Positions 42,937 to 50,662 of a DNA stretch of 64,000 nt are shown here, piece by piece (position 1 is the first letter of the stretch; the number at the start of each line of letters is the position of its first letter). Location of the stretch: NCBI GenBank assembly GCA_963817785.1, contig CAWFPL010000002.1, positions 1,302,001 through 1,366,000 of the forward strand, in the 5' to 3' direction. This DNA comes from JAKALD01 sp963817785. GTDB lineage: Bacteria; Pseudomonadota; Gammaproteobacteria; Burkholderiales; SG8-39. The notes under the pieces were generated by a model that saw only the letters and a list, made by a program, of their open reading frames with translations, did no database searches and was not told the DNA's origin. The translations under genes and the position numbers were made by a program.

Positions 42937-43612
42937 GTGCGCCCGGCAGGGCGCACGTACTTGGTGGTGAAAGTCCACTACATACCCGACACGGGGAAGT
43001 GTTAGCGGAGGGCAAGGGTTTCCCGGGTGACTGGGGGTCTGAAGGAAGCCGGAGGCAAAGCGCTGGCGCGACGAACAGGAAGCGGATAGAGGCAGCACTG
43101 CGGGGTGAGCAGGCCAAAAGATGCAAAGCCCGATACGTGTACGGAACGCAGTGAGGTATATCCGACGCGCATAAGCGTGAAGGTACGTGTGCAATACCCG
43201 GGGAGATCTGGCCCCGTGCCGTAAGGCTACCGTCGTCGAGAGGCGGGGGGATGCGGGGTCAGAAGTCAGCAGAGGGCATAGTAGGTGGCGACACCGAAGG
43301 CCCGAACAGGCAACACCGAGAGTAGGACGACGGAAACTCGATGCGAACTGGTGAGGCAGAAGCTCCCGAAGGGGAGGCCCGAGGAGGTGGGACCGGACGG
43401 AATCCGGGCAGGCCGCCGTTGGGTGCTGAGGTTCGTACGGCGGCCGGCGGGCAAACGAAATCGGAGGGCGACACGCTGATGGAGCGTGTCGTGCTGGTCT
43501 CGCTGGTGGCCCTCCACCAGCGCCTCCAGCGTGTTACTTGAACCGCCGTATGCGGAACCGCACGTACGGTGGTGTGGGAGGGCCGAGGGGGTAACCCCTC
43601 GCCCTACCCGAT
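42937..43612 (+). mobile_element. ORF-less group II intron
   Basis: The 5' end is GTGCGCCCGG, matching the GUGYG start of group II introns. A domain-V-like hairpin lies at 43542-43573: an ACCGCCGTA / TACGGTGGT helix, a CG bulge and a TGCGG/CCGCA upper helix. A domain-VI-like hairpin (GAGGGG / CCCCTC) leads to the 3' end ...CCCTACCCGAT. About 676 bases lie between the ends and no reverse transcriptase frame is present, so it needs an enzyme in trans. It sits immediately after the fdh terminator, a site preference known for class C introns. Confidence 0.8.
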
Positions 43613-43658
43613 AGCTTATTCCGAAGCTAGGGTGCCGCTTCGCAGCGCGTCGTCGCTC

Positions 43659-43946
43659 TTAGATCCCGTCCATGAAGATCAGTTTCGAGCGCGTCGCCTT
43701 CTTGCGCAACGCGAGCAAGGGCGCGTATTCGGGCGAGTCGTAGAAGCGGCGCGCTTGCTCCATCGAGGGGAACTCGAGCAGCACCAGTCGCTTGGGCGCC
43801 CAGTCCCCCTCCTTGACCTCGAGCGCGCCGCCGCGCGCCAGATACTTGCCTCCGTACGCGGCGATCAGCGGCGGCACGTCCTTCCGGTATTGCTCGTACA
43901 GTTGCGGATCGAGGACCTCGATCTCGGCGATCAGGTAAGCAGCCAT
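43659..43946 (-). CDS. DUF1330 family protein
   Basis: A 95-aa dimeric alpha-beta-barrel-type protein: AYLIAEIEVLDPQLYEQYRK at the start, VPPLIAAYGGKYLARGGA near 25-42, and LVLLEFPSMEQARRFYDSPEY near 54-74. These are the standard DUF1330 blocks. The function is unknown. It lies between the intron and a truncated chrA fragment, in a region of rearrangement. Confidence 0.9.
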   Translation of the reverse strand: MAAYLIAEIEVLDPQLYEQYRKDVPPLIAAYGGKYLARGGALEVKEGDWAPKRLVLLEFPSMEQARRFYDSPEYAPLLALRKKATRSKLIFMDGI

Positions 43947-43973
43947 GCGTGAACCTCCGTGCGAGCGCCGATT

Positions 43974-44087
43974 CTATACAAGGCCGAAAAGCCGCAGCGC
44001 GCCCCCCGCCGGCCCGCCGAAGCTGATGAAGCCGAGCTTGAGCCAGAACCTCAGCGCCTCGCCGAACGGGATCCGCGGCGCGCTCAC
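43974..44087 (-). pseudogene. N-terminal stub of a chromate transporter (chrA)
   Basis: From a GTG at 44087 the frame reads IPFGEALRFWLKLGFISFGG, the conserved start of ChrA-type transporters, then PAG. Within about 28 residues it runs into unrelated sequence and a TAG at 43974. The rest of the roughly 400-residue transporter is gone. It is a deletion scar between the DUF1330 gene and the IS110 insertion. Confidence 0.7.
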
Positions 44088-44133
44088 TGGACTACCTTTC
44101 GGTGGATCATGGGAGTTGGCATGCCACGGTGCA

Positions 44134-44200
44134 GGGTTGCCCACGGCGTCGCTCGGTCGGCGCCTGCGACGAACCGACCGAGCGACGCGGTGGACAACCC
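44134..44200. repeat. Long imperfect inverted repeat (27-base arms)
   Basis: Bases 44134-44160 and 44174-44200 are inverted copies matching at 25 of 27 positions, with a 13-base loop. There is no T run. It lies between the chrA stub and the IS110 non-coding end; it may be the structured insertion target of the element or part of it. Confidence 0.7.
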
Positions 44201-44204
44201 GTGC

Positions 44205-44473
44205 TCAGCACGCCCGCGTGGGTGTGCGCACGGCTTGACGTGGCGCGCCGCACGCACCGATATTTCGTTCGGACTTCCGTGCCCCCGAAGCGACTGCCAC
44301 GCGCGCTGGCCGCTCGACGGCCCGCATGAGACCCGCAGCCTTCGGGGAGCCGGAAGACCCAGACGGGCTACAGGGTGTAGCGCCATGGTGTGCAGCCAAG
44401 AGCGCCGATCAGTGAGCGTCCCGCGTGGGCTTCCGGCACGGCGAGTCTTAGCGCAATTTGTAGGAGTCTGTCC
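44205..44473 (+). ncRNA. Possible bridge RNA region of the IS110 element
   Basis: This stretch upstream of the transposase has no gene and includes short stem-forming segments. In IS110-subgroup elements the non-coding left end encodes the bridge RNA that pairs with donor and target DNA. The assignment rests on position only. Confidence 0.35.
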
Positions 44474-45685
44474 ATGAGCACTTGCTATGCCGGGCTGGAC
44501 TGGGCCAGCCGAACCCATGCGGTGTGCGTCCTCGACGAACGCGGCACCGCACTCGAGCACTTCGAGGTCACGCATGACGCGGCCGGCTTGACCGAACTGA
44601 AGCGCCGCTTGAAGCACCACGGCTGTCCCCCGGTGGCCATCGAACGCCCCTCGGGTCTGGTGGTCGACACGCTGCTCGAGGCCGGCTTCACCGTCGTGCC
44701 GATTCATCCCAACGCCGTCAAGGCCACGCGCCCGCGCTACCGCAGCCACGGGGCCAAGAGCGACGCCAGCGACGCCTATCTGCTCGCCGATTTGCTGCGC
44801 ACCGATGGCCATCGCTTCAAGCCCCTGGCCGCCCAGAGCGACGAAGTGCGCGCGCTGCGCGCCCTGGTGCGCGGCCGCGACGATCTGGTGGCCACGCGCG
44901 TGCAACTCGCCAACCAGCTGCGCAGCCTGCTCGAGTCGTTCTGGCCGGGCGCCGCCGAGATCTTCGCCGAGGTGGATTCGCCCATCGCGCTCGCCTTCGT
45001 CGAGCGCTACCCCACGCCCGAAGCCGCCGCGCGCCTGGGCCCCAAGCGCATCGCCGCCTTCTGCGCCCAGCACGCCTACAGCGACCGCCGCAGCCCCGCA
45101 GAGCTGCTCGAGCGGCTGCACCACGCCCCCAGCGCCGCCTGCGCCGAGCTCGAGATCGAAGCCAAGGGCGAGCTCGCCCGCAGCCTCGCGCGCACGCTCG
45201 AGCGCCTCGTCGAACAAATCCGCCTGCTTACCAGCCGCATCGAGCACCACGTCGCCTCGCTCGAGGACGGGCGCCTGCTCATGAGCTTCCCGCGCGCCGG
45301 GCGCCTGTGCGCAGCGCAGCTCCTCGCCGAGCTGGGCAGCGTACGCGAGCGCTTCGCCAGCGACGAGCACCTGGCCGCCGAGGCCGGCGTGGCCCCCGTC
45401 ACCTACCAATCGGGCAAATCCAAGGCCGTCACCTTCCGCTGGGCCTGCAACCACCGGCTGCGCGCTGCCCTGACCTGTCTGGCCGATAACTCGCGCCACG
45501 CCAACGCCTGGGCCGCACATCTGTACGCCCAAGCCCGCGCCCGCGGCTGCGATCATCCCCACGCCGTGCGCATCCTCGCGCGCGCTTGGCTGCGCGTCCT
45601 CTGGCGCGCCTGGATCGATCGCAAACCCTACGATCCTACCCAACATCGAGCAGCCCAAACGCTGCTCAACGCAACCAAGGGTTGA
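44474..45685 (+). CDS. IS110-family transposase
   Basis: A 403-aa protein. The N-terminal DEDD RuvC-like domain shows YAGLDWASRTHAVCVLDE (residues 5-22), AIERPSGLVVDTLLEAGF near 58 and GAKSDASDAYLLADLL near 94. The C-terminal domain has LMSFPRAGRLCAAQLLAELG near 270 and APVTYQSGKSKAVTFRWACN near 310, where the Ser of QSGKS is the expected catalytic serine. All key residues appear intact, so the element may be active. Confidence 0.92.
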   Translation: MSTCYAGLDWASRTHAVCVLDERGTALEHFEVTHDAAGLTELKRRLKHHGCPPVAIERPSGLVVDTLLEAGFTVVPIHPNAVKATRPRYRSHGAKSDASDAYLLADLLRTDGHRFKPLAAQSDEVRALRALVRGRDDLVATRVQLANQLRSLLESFWPGAAEIFAEVDSPIALAFVERYPTPEAAARLGPKRIAAFCAQHAYSDRRSPAELLERLHHAPSAACAELEIEAKGELARSLARTLERLVEQIRLLTSRIEHHVASLEDGRLLMSFPRAGRLCAAQLLAELGSVRERFASDEHLAAEAGVAPVTYQSGKSKAVTFRWACNHRLRAALTCLADNSRHANAWAAHLYAQARARGCDHPHAVRILARAWLRVLWRAWIDRKPYDPTQHRAAQTLLNATKG

Positions 45686-45696
45686 CACAGGGTGTC

Positions 45697-46470
45697 TCAT
45701 GGCCGCGCGAGGTCCGGCAGGCAGGTGTGCAGGCCATTGCCGGCCGGCATGACGCGCACCGAGACGTGGTACATGCGCTCGAGCGTGTCGGGGCGGATCA
45801 CCTGCTGCGGCGCGCCGATCTCGAGCGCCCGTCCTTCGGCGAGCAGCAGGGCGCGCTGCGCGCACTGGAAGGCGTGGTCCGGATCATGGGTGGAGAACAG
45901 CACCGCGATGCCGCTCGCGGCGAGCGCGCGGATGCGCTCGAGCACCCGCAGCTGATTGCCGAAGTCGAGGCTCGCGGTCGGCTCGTCCATCACCAGCAGG
46001 GCCGGCTCCTGCGCCAGAGCCCGGGCGATCAGCGCCAGCTGGCGCTCGCCGCCGGAGATCTCGGTGAACGGCTTGTCGGCGAGGTGACTGATGCCGAGCG
46101 AGGCGAGCGTTCGGTCGGCGACCTCGCGGTCTCGCCGTCCCGGCGTGGCGAAGGTGCCGAGGTGGGCGCTGCGGCCCATCAGCACCATCTCGCGCACCTG
46201 GAACGCGAAGTAGCCGGCGTGCGCCTGCGGCACATAGCCGACCCGCCGCGCCACCGCCGCGCGCGGCAGCGCGGAGAGCTCGGTGCCGTCCAGGCGCACG
46301 GCTCCGGCGTGCGCCGGCAGCAGTCCGAGCACGGTGCGGAACAGGGTTGTCTTGCCGCCGCCGTTCGGTCCCAGTACGCACATCACCTCCCCGGGTGACA
46401 GCGCGAAGCTCACCTCGCGCCCGACCGTACGCCCGGGAAACCCGAAGGCGAGCGCGTCGACCTCGAGCAT
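45697..46470 (-). CDS. FecCD-type ABC importer ATPase
   Basis: A 257-aa ABC ATPase with Walker A LGPNGGGKTTLF (near 33), signature EISGGERQLALIARALA (near 133), Walker B ALLVMDEPTASLD (near 155) and a switch His in FSTHDPDH. It resembles the BtuD/FhuC/MolC class that pairs with FecCD permeases. The ATG overlaps the permease stop as TGATG. The pair follows modABC in one strand run, so molybdate or tungstate is a possible cargo, though iron chelates or cobalamin fit the family. No dedicated binding protein is seen. Confidence 0.85.
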   Translation of the reverse strand: MLEVDALAFGFPGRTVGREVSFALSPGEVMCVLGPNGGGKTTLFRTVLGLLPAHAGAVRLDGTELSALPRAAVARRVGYVPQAHAGYFAFQVREMVLMGRSAHLGTFATPGRRDREVADRTLASLGISHLADKPFTEISGGERQLALIARALAQEPALLVMDEPTASLDFGNQLRVLERIRALAASGIAVLFSTHDPDHAFQCAQRALLLAEGRALEIGAPQQVIRPDTLERMYHVSVRVMPAGNGLHTCLPDLARP

Positions 46471-47471
46471 CACCAGCTCCGCCGGGACACGGCGAACAGC
46501 CAGAGGAAGAACGGCGTGCCGATGAGCGCGGTGAGCACCCCGGGCGGCACCTCGATCGGCGCGATGGTGCGGCACAGCGTGTCGACGGCCAGCAGGAACG
46601 CGGCGCCGATCAGCATGGCGAGAGGCAGCAGGCGGCCGAAGTCCGGGCCGGCCACCAGCCGCGCCGCGTGCGGCACCAGCAGCCCGACCCAGCCGATGAT
46701 GCCGCCGATCGCGACCGACGCCGCGGTCATCAACGTCGCCGCCGCCACCACCACGGCGCGCAGGCGCCGCGTGTCCACGCCGAGCGCGCGCGCCTCGTCG
46801 TCCGGCAGCGCCAGCAGGTTCATGCGCCAGCGCAGCAGCAGCATCGGTACCAGCCCGAGCAGCGCGAGCGGGGCCGCGACCGCCAGGTCCCGCGGCGCGA
46901 TCGAGGCCAGGCTGCCGAGCAGCCAGAAGGTGATCGCCGGGAGCTGGTTGTTGGGATCGGCGAGGTAGGTGAGCAGCGCGATGGCCGAGCCGAGCAGGGT
47001 GCCGATCACCACGCCGGTGAGCACCAGCGCGAGCAGCGGATCGTGTCCGCGCAGGCGCGAGCCGACCCAGTAGACCAGCGTCACCGCGGCGAGCCCGCCG
47101 GCGAAGGCGAAGGCCTGGATCGCCACCACGCCCAGCGACAGGAAGATCGCCAGCACCGCGCCGAGCGCGGCACCGGTGGACACGCCGAGAATGTCCGGGG
47201 AGACGAGCGGATTGCGGAACATGCCCTGGAAGGCCGTGCCCGCGGCGGCGAGCGAGGCGCCCACCAGCAGCGCCGACAGCACGCGCGGGCCGCGGATCTC
47301 GAGCACCACGGTCGCGATCATCGGTGCGAGCGGCCGCGAGCCCCCGAGCTTGTCGAGCGCCAGGGTCGCGAGCTGGCCGATCGACACCGGGTAGCGCCCC
47401 ACCGCAAGGGCGAGCAGCACCAGCGCGGCGAGCACCGCGGCGGCGAGGGCGTAGGCGGCCGCGCGCGTCAT
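46470..47471 (-). CDS. FecCD/BtuC-type ABC importer permease
   Basis: A 333-aa permease with about ten helices. Family motifs are RGPRVLSALLVGASLAAAGT (near 50-70), FRNPLVSPDILGVSTGAALG (near 78-97) and GGIIGWVGLLVPHAARLVAG (near 255-275). Its ATG overlaps the modC stop, placing it in the mod operon. Its substrate depends on an unidentified binding protein; MolB-like molybdate uptake is suggested by context only. Confidence 0.85.
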   Translation of the reverse strand: MTRAAAYALAAAVLAALVLLALAVGRYPVSIGQLATLALDKLGGSRPLAPMIATVVLEIRGPRVLSALLVGASLAAAGTAFQGMFRNPLVSPDILGVSTGAALGAVLAIFLSLGVVAIQAFAFAGGLAAVTLVYWVGSRLRGHDPLLALVLTGVVIGTLLGSAIALLTYLADPNNQLPAITFWLLGSLASIAPRDLAVAAPLALLGLVPMLLLRWRMNLLALPDDEARALGVDTRRLRAVVVAAATLMTAASVAIGGIIGWVGLLVPHAARLVAGPDFGRLLPLAMLIGAAFLLAVDTLCRTIAPIEVPPGVLTALIGTPFFLWLFAVSRRSW

Positions 47472-48559
47472 GCGTAGCCCACGCTGTGCCGGTCGATGGC
47501 CACCGCCTTGACCAGGGCGTACACCGGCCTGCCCGGCGCGAGGCCGAGCGCGGCGACCGACTTGCGCGTGATGCGCGCGACCAGCGGAGTCCCGGCGACA
47601 TCCAGGCGCACGTCGACGCTCGCGCCCGGCTCGTCGCCGATCGCGCTGACGGTGCCGGAAATGACGTTCAGGAACGAAGCGTCCCGCGGCGGGGTCAGGG
47701 CGAGCGAGACGTCGCGCGCGCGGATGCGCACCCGCAGCCGCTCTCCGACCAGTGCATCGACGTCGGGCGCGTACAGCGTGCCGCCGGCGAACTCGAGCCG
47801 CGCCAGCCCGCTGGCGAGGTCCTGCTCGGCCACGCGCGCGTCGAGCACGGCGCCGCCCTCGAAGCGCCCGAGCTGAGTCCGCAGATCGAGCCGCGCGGCA
47901 AGCTCCGCCACCGGGCCGACCTCGGTCACCTCGCCCGCGGACACGAGCACCAGGGTGTCGGCGAGGCGCACCACCTCCTCGAGGGCGTGGCTGACGTATA
48001 CGATCGGGATGCGCACTTCGTCGCGCAGCCGCTCGACGTAGTACAGGATCTCGCTCTTGCGCGCGCTGTCGAGCGCGGCGAGCGGCTCGTCGAGCAGCAG
48101 GATGCGCGGGCTGGCGAGCAGCGCGCGCCCAATCGCGACGCGCTGCTTCTCGCCGCCGGAGAGACGGTGAGGTCGCCGCTCGAGCAGGTGGCCGATGTCG
48201 AGCAGCGCCACCACGCGCTCGAGCGACTCGTAGCGCTCCCCCTCCGGGGTGAAGAAGCGGCCGTAGAGCAGGTTCTGCCGCACCGTGAGGTGCGGCAGCA
48301 GGCGGCCTTCCTGGAACACGTAGCCGATGCGCCGCCGGTGGGCCGGGATGTCCACTCCCCGGGCGCTGTCGAAGAATGCCGTGCCGTCGACGCTGATGCG
48401 CCCGCGCTCGGGGCGCGTGAGGCCGGCGATCAGGTTGAGCAGCGTCGTCTTGCCCGAGCCGGAGCGCCCGAACAGCGCGGTCACGCCCGCGTCGCTCGCG
48501 AAGTGCGCGGCGATGCGGAACGCGCCCAGGCGCTTGTCGACCTCAACCTCGATCCGCAT
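47468..48559 (-). CDS. modC: Molybdate ABC transporter ATPase
   Basis: A 363-aa ATPase: Walker A FGRSGSGKTTLLN (near 31), signature LSGGEKQRVAIGRALL (near 132), Walker B ILLLDEPLAALD (near 155) and a C-terminal Mop/TOBE domain (residues about 290-360) that binds oxyanion. It powers ModB. It overlaps modB by 17 bases. The order is modA-modB-modC, followed by the FecCD pair. Confidence 0.93.
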   Translation of the reverse strand: MRIEVEVDKRLGAFRIAAHFASDAGVTALFGRSGSGKTTLLNLIAGLTRPERGRISVDGTAFFDSARGVDIPAHRRRIGYVFQEGRLLPHLTVRQNLLYGRFFTPEGERYESLERVVALLDIGHLLERRPHRLSGGEKQRVAIGRALLASPRILLLDEPLAALDSARKSEILYYVERLRDEVRIPIVYVSHALEEVVRLADTLVLVSAGEVTEVGPVAELAARLDLRTQLGRFEGGAVLDARVAEQDLASGLARLEFAGGTLYAPDVDALVGERLRVRIRARDVSLALTPPRDASFLNVISGTVSAIGDEPGASVDVRLDVAGTPLVARITRKSVAALGLAPGRPVYALVKAVAIDRHSVGYA

Positions 48560-49250
48560 GACCGAATACCGCGCGCTGCGCGCGGCGCAGCAGCAACTCC
48601 GAGGCGAGCAGCGCCGCGAACGACAGCGCGACCGCGAGCACGCACAGGCGCGCGGCGGCGCCTTCGCCGCCGGGCACCTGGGTAAAGGCGTAGATCGCGA
48701 GCGGCAGGGTCTGGGTCTCGCCGGGGATGTTCGAGACGAAAGTGATGGTGGCGCCGAACTCGCCGAGGCTGCGCGCGAAGCCGAGCAGCATGCCGGTCAC
48801 GATGCCCGGCAGCACCAGCGGCAGCGTCACGCTGGCGAACACCCAGGCGCGGCTCGCGCCGAGCGTGGTCGCGGCGGCCTCGAGCCCGCGGTCCACGGCG
48901 TCGAGCGACTGGCGCATCGCGCGCACCATGAGCGGCAGGCCCATCACCGCGGAGGCGAGCGCCGCGCCGGTCCAGCGGAAGGCGAACACGATGCCGAAGT
49001 AATGATCCAGCAAGGCGCCGATCGGGCCGCGGCGGCCGAGCGCGAGCAGCAGCACGTAGCCCACCACGACCGGGGGCAGCACCAGCGGCAGGTGCACCGC
49101 GGCGTCCACCAGCATCTTCCCGGGGAACGACACGCGCGACAGCAGCCAGGCGAGGGCCAGCGCCGGCGGCAGGCTGCCGAGCATGGCCCAGAAAGCGACC
49201 TTCAGGCTGAGCTCGAGCGCCTGCAGCTCGCTGGGGGTGACGAAGAACAC
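48543..49250 (-). CDS. modB: Molybdate ABC transporter permease
   Basis: A 235-aa permease with five helices. The coupling loop GLEAAATTLGASRAWVFASV (near 130-150) carries the EAA motif. It starts 4 bases after modA stops. LPLVLPPVVVGYVLLLALG near 55 is typical of ModB. Confidence 0.92.
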   Translation of the reverse strand: MFFVTPSELQALELSLKVAFWAMLGSLPPALALAWLLSRVSFPGKMLVDAAVHLPLVLPPVVVGYVLLLALGRRGPIGALLDHYFGIVFAFRWTGAALASAVMGLPLMVRAMRQSLDAVDRGLEAAATTLGASRAWVFASVTLPLVLPGIVTGMLLGFARSLGEFGATITFVSNIPGETQTLPLAIYAFTQVPGGEGAAARLCVLAVALSFAALLASELLLRRAQRAVFGHADRG

Positions 49251-49254
49251 CTGC

Positions 49255-50034
49255 CTAGTTTAATGGGGTGAAGCCCCAGCGCTCGAAAATCGCGCGTGCC
49301 TCCGGGGAGCCCAGGTACTGCTCGAAGCGCCGCGCCTGCTCCCAGCCGCGCGCCGTGGTGAGCGCCACCGGATAGATCACCGGTGGATAGCTGCCGGCGG
49401 GGAAGGGCGCAAGCACTCGCACCTGGGGCTCGGCACGCGCGTCGGTGGCGTACACGATTCCGAGCGGACATTCGCCGCGCGCGACGAAGGCGAGCGCCAG
49501 GCGCACGTTTTCGGCCGGGGCGACGCGATCCTTGACGCCGGCCCACACCCCCAGTTTTTTCAGCGCCGCTTTGGCGTAGAGCCCCGCCGGGACGCTGGCC
49601 GGATCGGCCAGGGCGAGGCGTCCGCCGTGCAGCAGCTGGCGCAAGGGAAAGCCCGGCGCGATCGTCACTTGCGCCTCGCTGCCGGCAGGGGCGATCAGCA
49701 CCAGCTCGTTACCGAGCAGGTTGCGGCGGCTGTCGGGGCGGATCAGTCGGCGCTGCTGAAGGTAATCCATCCAGGCGAGGTCGGCGGAGATGAAGATCTG
49801 TGCGGGTGCGCCGGCTTCGATCTGCTTGGCGAGCGCGGAGCTGGCCGCGTAGGAGACTGCGGCTTTGCCGCCCCCGTGCGCCTGGTAGGCGGCGGCCACC
49901 TCGTCGAGCGCGTTCTTCAGGCTCGCCGCCGCGAACACCACGAGGCCCTGCGCATGCGACACGGCAGGCGCCAGCGCCACGAGTGCGAAGAGGAAGCAGC
50001 GTGAGGCGCGGAGCTTGAGGACGCGAAAGTTCAT
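49255..50034 (-). CDS. modA: Molybdate-binding periplasmic protein
   Basis: A 259-aa protein with a signal peptide ending near residue 29 (SHAQ). The start of the mature part, GLVVFAAASLKNALDEVAAA, is the ModA signature, with Ser contacts to the oxyanion; YAASSALAKQIEAGAPAQIF follows. It delivers molybdate to ModBC. The ATG at 50034 is preferred over upstream starts because it begins the signal peptide. It is divergent from mobB across 133 bases. Confidence 0.92.
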   Translation of the reverse strand: MNFRVLKLRASRCFLFALVALAPAVSHAQGLVVFAAASLKNALDEVAAAYQAHGGGKAAVSYAASSALAKQIEAGAPAQIFISADLAWMDYLQQRRLIRPDSRRNLLGNELVLIAPAGSEAQVTIAPGFPLRQLLHGGRLALADPASVPAGLYAKAALKKLGVWAGVKDRVAPAENVRLALAFVARGECPLGIVYATDARAEPQVRVLAPFPAGSYPPVIYPVALTTARGWEQARRFEQYLGSPEARAIFERWGFTPLN

Positions 50035-50129
50035 GGCACAGGCTCGGTACGCAGAATGCCGGCAGATTAGCGGCAGGCCGCGGCGCTGCCAAGCGGCGCG
50101 CAGCACGGGGAGGCGCGCCGCAATCCGGC

Positions 50130-50135
50130 TAGAAT
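50130..50135 (+). promoter_or_regulatory. Possible -10 of the mobB-moeA-moaDE operon
   Basis: TAGAAT is placed so that transcription would begin near 50142, at the base of the hairpin at 50140-50162. Confidence 0.35.
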
Positions 50136-50139
50136 GTGC

Positions 50140-50162
50140 GCTCCCCGCGGGGTGCGGGGAGC
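50140..50162 (+). promoter_or_regulatory. Hairpin covering the mobB ribosome binding site
   Basis: GCTCCCCGC and GCGGGGAGC are perfect 9-base inverted arms around a GGGGT loop. The right arm contains GGGGAG, the only Shine-Dalgarno-like sequence, 6 bases before the mobB ATG. The stem would mask it. Confidence 0.5.
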
Positions 50163-50167
50163 CACTC

Positions 50168-50662
50168 ATGAAGATCTTCGGCTTCGCAGGTTATTCCGGC
50201 AGCGGCAAGACGACACTGATCGAGCAGCTCATCCCGCGCTTCGTGCGCAAGGGGCTGCGGGTGTCGCTGATCAAGCACGCGCACCACACCTTCGACGTGG
50301 ATCAGCCGGGCAAGGACTCGTACCGCCACCGCCATGCCGGCGCGAACGAGGTGCTGGTGACCTCGTCGCGCCGCTGGGTGCTGATGCACGAGCTGCGCGG
50401 CGAGCCCGAGCCTTCGTTCGAGGAGCAGGTCGGGCACCTGTCGCCCTGCGACCTGCTGCTGGTGGAGGGGTTCAAGTTCGCGCCCATCCCGAAGCTCGAA
50501 ATCTGGCGCGCCGAGACCGGCGAAGCGCTGCTGCATCCGAACGACCCGCACATCGTGGCGCTGGCGAGCGACGCCGAGGTCGAGACTGCTCTGCCGCGGC
50601 TCGAGCTCGACGACGTCGATGCCATCGCCGCCTTCATATTGGGACAGGTGGGCCTCGCATGA
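50168..50662 (+). CDS. mobB: Molybdopterin-guanine dinucleotide adapter protein MobB
   Basis: A 164-aa P-loop GTPase: FGFAGYSGSGKTTLIEQLI (residues 4-22) holds the Walker A, and DLLLVEGFKFAPIPKLEIW near 97-115 the family VEGFK motif. It helps MobA make the MGD cofactor. Its stop overlaps the moeA start, beginning a coupled run mobB-moeA-moaD-moaE. Confidence 0.92.
   Translation: MKIFGFAGYSGSGKTTLIEQLIPRFVRKGLRVSLIKHAHHTFDVDQPGKDSYRHRHAGANEVLVTSSRRWVLMHELRGEPEPSFEEQVGHLSPCDLLLVEGFKFAPIPKLEIWRAETGEALLHPNDPHIVALASDAEVETALPRLELDDVDAIAAFILGQVGLA

Larger units (their letters stand above)
44201..45700 (+). mobile_element. IS110-family insertion sequence (ends approximate)
   Basis: A long non-coding left side (about 270 bases), the transposase gene and a very short right side (about 15 bases before the ABC gene stop) give the shape of the IS110 subgroup. 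IS110 elements have no usual terminal inverted repeats, so exact ends cannot be set by eye. Insertion touches the 3' end of the ABC ATPase gene at 45697. Confidence 0.6.

Noticed and set aside
43285..43541. Short open frames inside the group II intron as a maturase remnant
   Set aside because: They show no reverse transcriptase or maturase motif and lie in what should be structured intron RNA.
44084..45865. Long open frame on the minus strand opposite the IS110 transposase
   Set aside because: It is antisense to a transposase with intact motifs, shows Ala/Gly/Val-rich composition without any domain, and is explained by the high GC content.
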